Shown piece after piece: positions 37,279 to 44,609 of a stretch of 64,000 bases of DNA. The stretch comes from Clostridia bacterium (GTDB taxonomy: Bacteria > Bacillota > Clostridia > Oscillospirales > CAG-272), in assembly GCA_017471825.1 (NCBI GenBank), contig JAFURQ010000011.1, forward strand, positions 62,001 through 126,000. The letters are read 5' to 3'. The notes below the pieces were generated by a model. The model saw nothing but the letters and a program-made list of their open reading frames with translations, searched no databases and was not told where the DNA came from. The stretch's first letter is position 1. Each line of letters begins with the position of its first letter. Position numbers and translations under genes: made by a program.

Positions 37279-39486
37279 TTACGCATTTTCAATGCGATCT
37301 TTGAGTGTTGTATAACGCAACACCTCCATATTATTTGACACCATTTTCTGCGGAATATCGCTACGTCCAACCACGATAACCATCCTTTTGGCACGGGTAA
37401 CCGCGGTGTAGAACAGATTTCTCGTCATCAGCATAGGCGCGCAATAGTAGGACGGAATAATTACCACAGGGTATTCACTTCCCTGGCTCTTATGTACCGT
37501 AATCGCGTATGCAAGCTCTAATTCCTCAGCCTTTTCGTAGCTGTAATCAGCAGTTTTGTCATCGAATCTTATTGTTATTTTCTCGTCTGCATGGTTGATA
37601 AATTCAATAACGCCAACGTCTCCGTTGAAAATGCCCATGCCTGTCATTCCGTTCTTTTCCCACTCAATTTCGTAATCGTTCGTAATTTGCATTACCTTAT
37701 CTCCCTCTCGGAGAGTGAGCGAATGGATTTTAATTTCTTTTTTGAACTTTGACGGCGGATTTATTTTCTCCTGAAGCTCGGAATTAAGATTGATTACACC
37801 GCCGTAGCCTTTTTTTGAGGGGGTAATAACCTGAATTTCGTCACGTATCTGCGCTCCGTACGTTCGCGGCAATCTTTGAGTTATAAGATCGGCGATTGTT
37901 TGAGATATTTCCCTCTCATTTTCTCTGCGAACAAAGAAGAAATCACTTTTGGTGTTATTGAGTATTGGGTTTTCGCCGTTGTTTATTCTATGAGCGTTGG
38001 TTACTATAAGGCTCTCCTTCGACTGACGAAAGATTTCAGTCAAGCAAACCGTTGTTATTCTGTTGGAATTTATAAAATCAGCGAAGACGTTGCCCGCTCC
38101 AACACTTGGGAGCTGATCGGCATCGCCTATCAATATAAGCCTCGTCCCCTTTCTGAGTGCAAGAAAAAGCGAGTTCATAAGGTATAGGTCTATCATTGAT
38201 GCTTCATCGATTATAACAACGTTTTCGTCAAGCGGATTTCTTGCATCGCGGAAAAATCTCGGTTCTGAATCTACGACCTTTTCCATTTCTAAAAGGCGGT
38301 GAATGGTTTTTGCTTCTTCTCCGGTTGCCTCGCTCAAGCGCTTTGCCGCTCTTCCCGTCGGTGCGGCGAGAACACATTTGTGTCCGATACTGTTGAATAT
38401 CGAGATGAGCCCCTTTACGACGGTCGTTTTTCCTGTACCCGGACCGCCTGTGAGTATCATTATACTGCCGCCGAGTGCCATATGTATTGCCTGCTTTTGA
38501 CGGTCGGCGTATTTAATTCCCAAGCGGCTCTCAAGCTGCTCAATCATAAGATAAATATCAGTCGTGCTGAAATGGCTTATGTATCTGTCCATCTCGGAAA
38601 CACGAGTCGCGATATAGGATTCACAGTCGGCTACGTCCTTTTTCATAACGTAGCACTTGCCGTCATAGGTGTATGAGGCAAGCTCGTCGTTTTGGAGAAA
38701 GCTATTAATTGCCGCTTCCACCTCTTCATTTGAAAGCGTAAGCACCTCGGAGGCTGCAAGCACCAGCTTATCCTTAGGTAAGCAGGTATGACCGTTAGTG
38801 CTTGCGTTATATATCAAAACGTGCATAACGCCTGCCAGGATGCGCGGTCTTGCGTTTGGTGCTATACCGAAATCCCTAGCTATCACGTCTGCCTTACCAA
38901 ACGATATGCCGCAATGCTCGTCGCATAAAATATACGGATTTTCCTTAATGAGTCCGACAGCGCCCACGCCGTAGTGCTTATACACCCTCGTGACCTCACC
39001 CTTATCCATATAATCCTTGCAAAACATCATCACGTTTCTGATGCCCGTTTGCTCCTTAAAGGACTCCGCTATTTTAGCGGCTTTTTTCATAGTAATGCCG
39101 GGTATGTCGGCAAGCCATTCCGGATGATTTTCTATTACATCGAAGGTATCGGCGCCAAAACGGTTTACAATTTTCAACGCTGTTACGGGACCGATGCCCT
39201 TAACCGTCTTCGAGGAAAGATACTGTAATATCCCGTCTACCTCCTTCGGCAAGTTTTTTTCAAAGGAATCGAAGCAAAACTGCTTGCCAAACTCCTTGTG
39301 ATACGTCCAATTACCTGTGAGCTCAACATTTTCGCCCTCAAATGCCATAGGCATAGTTCCGACTGCTGTTATGAGGTTGTTCTCGGAATCAACTATTTCA
39401 ATAACAGAATAATCGTTGCTTTCGTTTCTGAAAACCACGTTTTCGATAACGCCGCTTAATACTACTGCATTATTACGCTCTTCCAT
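37279..39486 (-). CDS. recD2: RecD2-type SF1B DNA helicase
   Basis: A 735-residue 5'-3' helicase. After a long N-terminal region (OB-like start and helix-hairpin-helix segments, about 1-320) it has motif I GGPGTGKTTVVKG, APTGRAAKRL, motif II VIIDEASMIDL, LIGDADQLPSVGAG and the C-terminal YAITVHKSQGSEYPVVIIP and YTAVTRAKRMVIVVG. The long N-terminus marks the RecD2/TraA form that works without RecBC, known to act in replication-fork and repair processes. The start follows AGGAGG. Confidence 0.93.
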   Translation of the reverse strand: MEERNNAVVLSGVIENVVFRNESNDYSVIEIVDSENNLITAVGTMPMAFEGENVELTGNWTYHKEFGKQFCFDSFEKNLPKEVDGILQYLSSKTVKGIGPVTALKIVNRFGADTFDVIENHPEWLADIPGITMKKAAKIAESFKEQTGIRNVMMFCKDYMDKGEVTRVYKHYGVGAVGLIKENPYILCDEHCGISFGKADVIARDFGIAPNARPRILAGVMHVLIYNASTNGHTCLPKDKLVLAASEVLTLSNEEVEAAINSFLQNDELASYTYDGKCYVMKKDVADCESYIATRVSEMDRYISHFSTTDIYLMIEQLESRLGIKYADRQKQAIHMALGGSIMILTGGPGTGKTTVVKGLISIFNSIGHKCVLAAPTGRAAKRLSEATGEEAKTIHRLLEMEKVVDSEPRFFRDARNPLDENVVIIDEASMIDLYLMNSLFLALRKGTRLILIGDADQLPSVGAGNVFADFINSNRITTVCLTEIFRQSKESLIVTNAHRINNGENPILNNTKSDFFFVRRENEREISQTIADLITQRLPRTYGAQIRDEIQVITPSKKGYGGVINLNSELQEKINPPSKFKKEIKIHSLTLREGDKVMQITNDYEIEWEKNGMTGMGIFNGDVGVIEFINHADEKITIRFDDKTADYSYEKAEELELAYAITVHKSQGSEYPVVIIPSYYCAPMLMTRNLFYTAVTRAKRMVIVVGRSDIPQKMVSNNMEVLRYTTLKDRIENA

Positions 39487-39517
39487 AACAACCTCCTAAA
39501 TATTTTCGTACACGAAT

Positions 39518-39546
39518 ATTATACCAAATACAAGCGGATTTATCAA
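39518..39546 (-). promoter_or_regulatory. predicted promoter of recD2
   Basis: TTGATA (39546-39541), a 17-base spacer and TATAAT (39523-39518) on the minus strand, about 30 bases before recD2. Confidence 0.7.
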
Positions 39547-39559
39547 TAGCAAAAAACAA

Positions 39560-39590
39560 AAAAACAGGCGAAATTCGCCTGTTTTTTGAC
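39560..39590 (-). terminator. rho-independent terminator of metK
   Basis: A stem of AAAACAGGCGAA and TTCGCCTGTTTT with a minimal loop, followed by a T run on the minus strand, 10 bases after the metK stop. Confidence 0.85.
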
Positions 39591-39599
39591 TGCAATACT

Positions 39600-40781
39600 T
39601 TATAAGCACATTTTTTTCAATTCTTCGGCTATATCGCAAAGCTCCCATTTTACGCCGAGCTCCTCACGTCCCATATGGCCGTAAGCCGCGAGGTCCTTGT
39701 AGATGGGCTTGCGAAGGTCGAATTTTTCGATAATAGCCGCGGGACGAAGGTCTACGAGCTTTTCAACCGCCTCGGAAATCTTCTCCTCACTGCATACAGC
39801 GGTTCCGAAGGTGTCAATCATAACCGAAACGGGACGTGCGATTCCTATAGCATAAGCTATCTGAACCTCACACTTGCTTGCAAGACCTGCCTTGACGATA
39901 TTTTTCGCAACGTAGCGTGCGGCGTAGGATGCACTTCTGTCAACCTTGGTCGGGTCCTTACCCGAGAATGCACCGCCGCCATGTCTTGAATATCCGCCGT
40001 ATGTATCAACTATAATTTTTCTGCCCGTTAAGCCCGTATCGCCCTGAGGACCGCCGATAACGAAGCGTCCCGTGGGGTTAACGTATATATTAACCTTGCC
40101 CTGCATAAGCTCCTTGGGAATTATGGGAAGAATTACCTGCTCTATAATATCCTTGCGGATGGTTGCGTTGTCAATTTCGGCGCTGTGCTGTGTGGATACC
40201 ACGACCGTATCGACACGGGTGGGCACACCGTCAACGTATTCAACCGTAACCTGAGTTTTACCGTCGGGGCGGAGATATGAGAGCTTACCGTTCTTTCTTA
40301 CCTCTGTAAGCCTCTTAGCGAGCTTGTGAGCCAGAGAGATGGGCAGAGGCATAAGCTCAGGAGTTTCGTCGCACGCGTAGCCGAACATCAAGCCCTGGTC
40401 GCCTGCACCCGTGTTGAGAGAATCCGACATTTCGCCGTCCTTCGCCTCAAGGCACTTATCGACGCCGAGAGCGATGTCCTCGCTCTGCTCGTGGATTGAG
40501 CTGAGCACGGCGCAGGTGTTGGCATCAAAGCCGTATTTTGCGCGGTTGTAGCCGATTTCGTTTACGGTCTCGCGCACTATCTTCTGCACGTCAATCTTTG
40601 CGTTGGTTGTAATCTCGCCCATTACCGTGATTATTCCCGTTGTTGCAAAGGTTTCACAAGCGACGCGGCTCATAGGATCCTGTGCAATTATTGCATCGAG
40701 GATAGCGTCCGAGATTTTATCGCAGATTTTATCGGGATGTCCTTCGGTAACGGATTCCGATGTAAAAAGTACTCTCTTCAT
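39600..40781 (-). CDS. metK: S-adenosylmethionine synthetase
   Basis: A 393-residue enzyme making SAM from methionine and ATP. The start at 40781 ([23 protein letters not shown]) follows GAAAGGA. Signatures are [18 protein letters not shown], the P-loop-like [19 protein letters not shown]-type block (here with SASYAARY), and [17 protein letters not shown]. It is monocistronic, with a SAM-I riboswitch in its leader and a terminator after it, giving feedback by its own product. Confidence 0.98.
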   Translation of the reverse strand: MKRVLFTSESVTEGHPDKICDKISDAILDAIIAQDPMSRVACETFATTGIITVMGEITTNAKIDVQKIVRETVNEIGYNRAKYGFDANTCAVLSSIHEQSEDIALGVDKCLEAKDGEMSDSLNTGAGDQGLMFGYACDETPELMPLPISLAHKLAKRLTEVRKNGKLSYLRPDGKTQVTVEYVDGVPTRVDTVVVSTQHSAEIDNATIRKDIIEQVILPIIPKELMQGKVNIYVNPTGRFVIGGPQGDTGLTGRKIIVDTYGGYSRHGGGAFSGKDPTKVDRSASYAARYVAKNIVKAGLASKCEVQIAYAIGIARPVSVMIDTFGTAVCSEEKISEAVEKLVDLRPAAIIEKFDLRKPIYKDLAAYGHMGREELGVKWELCDIAEELKKMCL

Positions 40782-40806
40782 TGTATGTCCTTTCGGCTTA
40801 TCAAAT

Positions 40807-40841
40807 AAAAAATACCCGAAAATTGCGGCGCAACTCCCGAG
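40807..40841 (-). terminator. expression-platform terminator of the metK riboswitch
   Basis: On the minus strand CTCGGGAGTTGC pairs with GCAATTTTCGGG (12 pairs including four G-U; loop GCC), followed by TATTTTTTA. It lies between the aptamer and the metK ribosome binding site, as expected for a SAM-OFF switch. Confidence 0.75.
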
Positions 40842-40851
40842 CATACGTAAA

Positions 40852-40935
40852 CTCATCTGTCGGGAATTAGCACCTTATATTCTCATATAGGTTGCCGGGC
40901 TTCACAGGGCCAGTCCCTCCGCCACTCTTGATAAG
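40852..40935 (-). ncRNA. SAM-I (S-box) riboswitch
   Basis: The minus-strand RNA opens CTTATCAAGAGTGGCGGAGG and continues GACTGGCCCTGTGAAGCCCG, GCAACC, then GGTGCTAATTCC, the conserved S-box core. The P1 helix pairs CTTATC (40935-40930) with GATGAG (40857-40852), including one G-U. SAM-I riboswitches bind SAM and cause early termination. The location before metK is one of the classical ones in Firmicutes. Confidence 0.96.
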
Positions 40936-40956
40936 CAATATTTTGTTTTCCAATAC

Positions 40957-40985
40957 ATTATAGCACACATATCGACAAAAATCAA
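40957..40985 (-). promoter_or_regulatory. predicted promoter of the metK riboswitch transcript
   Basis: TTGATT (40985-40980), a 17-base spacer and a perfect TATAAT (40962-40957) on the minus strand, about 20 bases before the aptamer. Confidence 0.75.
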
Positions 40986-40989
40986 GGGG

Positions 40990-41039
40990 TAAATTAAAAA
41001 AGGTTGGGCGGGCAAAAATTGCCACGCGCTCAACCCTTT
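40990..41039 (-). terminator. rho-independent terminator of the phosphofructokinase gene
   Basis: A 12-pair stem with one bulge (40999-41010 with 41027-41039) and an inner GGCAAAAATTGCC hairpin, followed on the minus strand by TTTTTTAATTT. It lies about 45 bases after the stop at 41084. Confidence 0.8.
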
Positions 41040-41083
41040 GAATTTGTTATAATGTTACATTCTGCCCTGTTTTTTCTTTGTAT

Positions 41084-42316
41084 TTAGATAATAATGTGCT
41101 TTGGCAGGCCTGCCTCAAATTCTATGTCCACCTCACCGAGAATGAGGGGTGCCAAATATTTGAGGCCTGCGTCCGTTATTCCGTTCGACGCTTCGTTTAT
41201 ATATTCATCGGGGACCTGACGGACGGCGTTCGCAATCGCGGAGATTTCGGCATAGCCGACAGAGCTTACGTATTCATCGCCTGCCTCGCGGACTATGGTC
41301 ATCATAATGCCCGTTTTTCCCTCTGTGGCAAGCTTAACTGCTCCCATACCGACGGACACCGATTCGTCTATATCGGTTTTGGAGAGGATATGCGCCGCCG
41401 CCCTTTGCGGAAGGTTGAGCTCTATCGAGCGCACCTTGCAGCCTATCTCATCCTTTACAAGCCATTCAAGCACCTTGCCCGCGCCCGAAAGCTGAACGTG
41501 ACCGAATGCGTCACGGGCAGTACCGCTTGCGCCTACGTAGGTGCCGTCGGCATAGCGGATTCCCTCGGAAACCGCGACAAGCACGGCTGGATGGTCGTCG
41601 AGAGCCTCTCTGACGGACGCAAGAAATGCCTCCTTATCAAACACTCTCTCCGGCAGGTATATAAGGTCGGGAGCCATACCGCCCGAAAGCGCGGGGAGCG
41701 CTGATGCCGCTGTAAGCCAGCCTGCATCTCTGCCCATTATCTCAACTATGGTAACCGCCTTCAGCGTGTACACAGATACGTCTCTCAAAAGCTCCTTTAC
41801 CGTGGTTGCAACGTATTTTGCGGCGGAGCCGAAGCCGGGGGTGTGGTCGGTTGCCATAAGGTCGTTATCAACCGTCTTCGGAACGCCCACCACCCTTATC
41901 TCATAATCGTGATTTTTTGCGTATGCGGAGAGCTTGCTGACGGTATCCATCGAATCGTTGCCGCCGATGTAAAAGAAATAGCGAATATCATACTTTTTGA
42001 AAATTTCAAGCAATCTTTCGTACGTATCGGGGTCTGCGTCAGGGCTTTTCATCTTTTTTCTGCACGAGCCGAGCGCCGCCGCCGGAGTTGCTTCAAGAGT
42101 CTTCAGCTTTTTCTCGGATGAAAAAATCTCGGTCAAGTCAACTATTCTTTCGTCGAGAAAGCCCTCAATACCGTTTCTCATTCCGTACAGCTTGTCCACG
42201 TAGCCCTCGCCCTTTGCCCACAGAGCGCCGCGTATTACGCCCGAAAGCGTTGCGTTTATTGCCGCGGTGGGACCGCCTGACTGTCCGACCACCGCGTTGC
42301 CTTTAAGAATACCCAT
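41084..42316 (-). CDS. pfp: pyrophosphate-dependent 6-phosphofructokinase type protein
   Basis: A 410-residue PFK-family protein. N-terminal AVVGQSGGPTAAINATL is the donor-binding glycine region, followed by YIGGNDSMDTV and GVPKTVDNDLMATDHTPGFGSA, then EIMGRDAGWLTA. In ATP enzymes the second residue after GG is Gly (GGDGS) and the PKT lysine is Gly. Here the GGxDS Asp and the PKT Lys are both present, the known hallmark of PPi-dependent enzymes, so PPi is the expected donor (inference from family rules). It lies 37 bases after the SOD-like gene. Confidence 0.9.
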   Translation of the reverse strand: MGILKGNAVVGQSGGPTAAINATLSGVIRGALWAKGEGYVDKLYGMRNGIEGFLDERIVDLTEIFSSEKKLKTLEATPAAALGSCRKKMKSPDADPDTYERLLEIFKKYDIRYFFYIGGNDSMDTVSKLSAYAKNHDYEIRVVGVPKTVDNDLMATDHTPGFGSAAKYVATTVKELLRDVSVYTLKAVTIVEIMGRDAGWLTAASALPALSGGMAPDLIYLPERVFDKEAFLASVREALDDHPAVLVAVSEGIRYADGTYVGASGTARDAFGHVQLSGAGKVLEWLVKDEIGCKVRSIELNLPQRAAAHILSKTDIDESVSVGMGAVKLATEGKTGIMMTIVREAGDEYVSSVGYAEISAIANAVRQVPDEYINEASNGITDAGLKYLAPLILGEVDIEFEAGLPKHIII

Positions 42317-42353
42317 TTCAGAGACTCCTTTAATTTGCTTTTTCTATATTTTA

Positions 42354-42893
42354 TCATCTTTTTTTGATATTTGCAACAGCATTTTCGATTTTTGAAAGAT
42401 TAAGGCAGGAAAGCGCCGCCTTTAAGTACGCGGATTTATCAAATCCGTAGTCGTAAAAATACGCGTGCTCGCACAAATCGAAAGCGAGCTGAGGCATAAA
42501 ATTCGTCAAAGCTCGTGTCAGGTCGTTTTCAATACAATACTTTATCTCTCCCCTGCCGTTCAGATATATAAAAAGGAATTTAGCATCCTCTGCCTCACAG
42601 GCTCTGAAGAGCTGATACAGAAAGTTTGCCTCGCTGACGTACTGCCTTGAGAGGCTATCGCATCTCGCGCTTGATTGGTTAAAGGAATCAAAATATATTT
42701 CGTGGGCTAAAATCTCGCACTTTAATTTAAGCGCCTCCTCCCTCTCGCCCTTATTCATATTGAGCCTTGATATGCCATAACAGCTCTTGCCGCGGAGCGA
42801 GGGATAGGTTTTCTCAAAAATCGAAAGCCTAAGCTTTAAATTTCTCAAATACTCCTTGTGGAGCGATATGCTCGTTTCTGATAAAAACACCAT
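42354..42893 (-). CDS. divergent Fe/Mn superoxide dismutase-like protein
   Basis: A 179-residue protein whose regions line up with iron/manganese SODs: ISLHKEYLRNLKLRL in the first helix, ILAHEIYFDSF in the second, and FDLCEHAYFYDYGFDKSAYLKAALSCLN near the C-terminus. The last echoes the usual DVWEHAYYLDY...W..VNW. The four metal ligands (His, His, Asp, His) appear conserved in LHKEY, LAHEI and FDLCEHAY. Otherwise it is far from typical: it lacks the usual Trp residues and is shorter. It may be an active SOD or a related metal protein. The start at 42893 uses GAGAGG, which lies in a terminator-like hairpin. Confidence 0.65.
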   Translation of the reverse strand: MVFLSETSISLHKEYLRNLKLRLSIFEKTYPSLRGKSCYGISRLNMNKGEREEALKLKCEILAHEIYFDSFNQSSARCDSLSRQYVSEANFLYQLFRACEAEDAKFLFIYLNGRGEIKYCIENDLTRALTNFMPQLAFDLCEHAYFYDYGFDKSAYLKAALSCLNLSKIENAVANIKKR

Positions 42894-42942
42894 AACAAAA
42901 ACCTCTCTTACTGCTTTTATATGCAAAAGAGAGGTTTTTGTT
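42894..42942 (-). terminator. hairpin between hslO and the SOD-like gene, covering its ribosome binding site
   Basis: A 16-bp stem pairs 42894-42909 with 42927-42942. On the minus strand the 3' arm reads AAGAGAGGTTTTTGTT and ends exactly at the ATG of the SOD-like gene. It looks like a terminator 4 bases after the hslO stop. Yet the GAGAGG inside it is the only ribosome binding site for the next gene, so it may regulate both transcription and translation. Confidence 0.7.
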
Positions 42943-42946
42943 GATA

Positions 42947-43834
42947 TCAGCCCAGAAGGTCTTGTTCGGTATAGGTATATTCGCCGTTACAGAAGCGGCA
43001 GATTGCGGTGAGCTCGCGAGCCTTACCCTCTGCCTCTTGCTCGTCGAAAAGCTTTCTCAGCTCTTCTTTTCCGAGCGAGAGAAGCTTTTTACGCATACGC
43101 TTACGCGAGCAATCGCATTTGTATTCAACCTCAAGCGTATCGAATACGTCGTACGGAATATCGCGAAGGGCTATATCGGCGATTTCGGCATTAGTCATTC
43201 CGCGCTCGAAGCATCTTGAAATATTCGAAAGGTCTTGAGCATTGCGCTCAAGAATATCAACCGTTTTATCATCCGGGAACGGAAGGAGCTGAACGAGCAC
43301 TCCGCCTGCCGCAAGGCAGGTATAATCCTTGTCTACAAGGACGCCGAGCGAAAGTAGCGTCGGCACCTGCTCGCTGTTAGCAAAATACGAGGCGATATCC
43401 TCTGCAATCTCACCCGTTACTATCTCTGTCATACCGACCTGAGGCTCTCCCTCTCCGACCTGCTTGACAAAGCTCAGAGTTCCTGCACCGACTGCCGCTC
43501 CGACGTCGAGCTTTCCGTTCGGCTTTTTCGGGGGATTGGCGTTGGGGTTCTGAATATATCCCTTTACGTTGCCGTAATAGTCCGCTACTCCTATCAGCTT
43601 TCCTGCTTCGCCGTTACCTGCAAAGGTTATGGTCACGGTATCCTTGTTTTCCGGGAGCATAGTTCCTATCATAGAGGCGGCGGTAACTATTCTGCCGAGT
43701 GCCGCGGTTGCCGTGGGTGTGGTTTTATGAGTTTTTATCATCTCGTTAACCATTTCTCTTGAATTTATAACGAGGATTCGTGCCGAGCCGTCCTGTGTCA
43801 TTGCTCGCAGTATCGTTGATTTTTTTGTTTCCAC
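42947..43834 (-). CDS. hslO: redox-regulated molecular chaperone Hsp33
   Basis: A 295-residue Hsp33. The N-terminal domain includes GRIVTAASMIGTMLPENK and the GYIQNPNANPPKKPNGKLDVGAAVG-type glycine region; the C-terminal zinc domain carries CDCSRKRM and CRFC, giving the conserved CxC and CxxC set. Oxidation of these Cys releases zinc and turns the protein into a holdase chaperone. The start is a GTG at 43834. It follows the methyltransferase gene by 16 bases in the TerB-ATPase-helicase transcript. Confidence 0.96.
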   Translation of the reverse strand: METKKSTILRAMTQDGSARILVINSREMVNEMIKTHKTTPTATAALGRIVTAASMIGTMLPENKDTVTITFAGNGEAGKLIGVADYYGNVKGYIQNPNANPPKKPNGKLDVGAAVGAGTLSFVKQVGEGEPQVGMTEIVTGEIAEDIASYFANSEQVPTLLSLGVLVDKDYTCLAAGGVLVQLLPFPDDKTVDILERNAQDLSNISRCFERGMTNAEIADIALRDIPYDVFDTLEVEYKCDCSRKRMRKKLLSLGKEELRKLFDEQEAEGKARELTAICRFCNGEYTYTEQDLLG

Positions 43835-43850
43835 TTTGTTTTACCGTCCT

Positions 43851-44609
43851 TTACTTAATGCAACGGGCAACGATATATATTCTGTCGTCGCCGTCGGTGG
43901 CATTTTTAAAATTGAAATCGGAATATGCACCGAGAAATTCGAAGCCCGTCTGTGCGAGGGCATTTTTCATTGATTTAAGCGTGTACATTCGCTCACGCTG
44001 TGCCTCGTCATAGCGCTCGTAGGTTCCCTCCTCGGTTTCCGAAAAGAGCGTGATATAGAAATCGCAAAGCTTGCTTTTTGGGTTATAAAAATTCTGCCAC
44101 ACGCAGAGCGAGCCTTCCGTTTCCATCACGTAGCTACGGTCTGCATATACGTTTTCAAATTTGTGCTTGCCGTTTATATCAAAAATAAATATTCCGTTCG
44201 GGATAAGATAATTATGAACCAATGACAGACATTTTTTCAGCTGTGCGGGGGTTGTGAGGTGATTTATGCAATCGAGGCAGGACACTGTCACGTCGACGGT
44301 GCCGTAAAGCTCAAATTCGCACATATCCTGACACAGCCAGAGGATTTTACCGCCGAAGCCGAGCGCCTCTGCGCGCTCGCGCGCTATATCGAGCATCTCA
44401 ACCGAGATGTCAATACCCGTCATATCGTAGCCGCGCTTTGCAAGCTCTACGGTCATGCTTCCCGTGCCACAGCCCATATCGAGCACGAGCTCCGGCTTGC
44501 CGAGGGTGTATTCCTTGGAAATTATTTCCTCTATGAAATCCGCCCATCCGGAATAGTCTATATCCTTATTTATTTCATCGTACACGTTTGCTAACAGGTC
44601 GTACATCAT
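43851..44609 (-). CDS. class I SAM-dependent methyltransferase
   Basis: A 252-residue Rossmann methyltransferase. The SAM loop is LDMGCGTGSMTVELAKRGYD (about 42-61), followed by GIDISVEMLDIA, a LSCLDCINHL motif IV-like segment and IFDINGKHKF. A small beta-rich C-terminal part (about 150-252) resembles many uncharacterised methyltransferases; the substrate cannot be assigned. The start overlaps the helicase stop by 4 bases, which ties it to the TerB-ATPase-helicase cassette. Confidence 0.88.
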   Translation of the reverse strand: MMYDLLANVYDEINKDIDYSGWADFIEEIISKEYTLGKPELVLDMGCGTGSMTVELAKRGYDMTGIDISVEMLDIARERAEALGFGGKILWLCQDMCEFELYGTVDVTVSCLDCINHLTTPAQLKKCLSLVHNYLIPNGIFIFDINGKHKFENVYADRSYVMETEGSLCVWQNFYNPKSKLCDFYITLFSETEEGTYERYDEAQRERMYTLKSMKNALAQTGFEFLGAYSDFNFKNATDGDDRIYIVARCIK

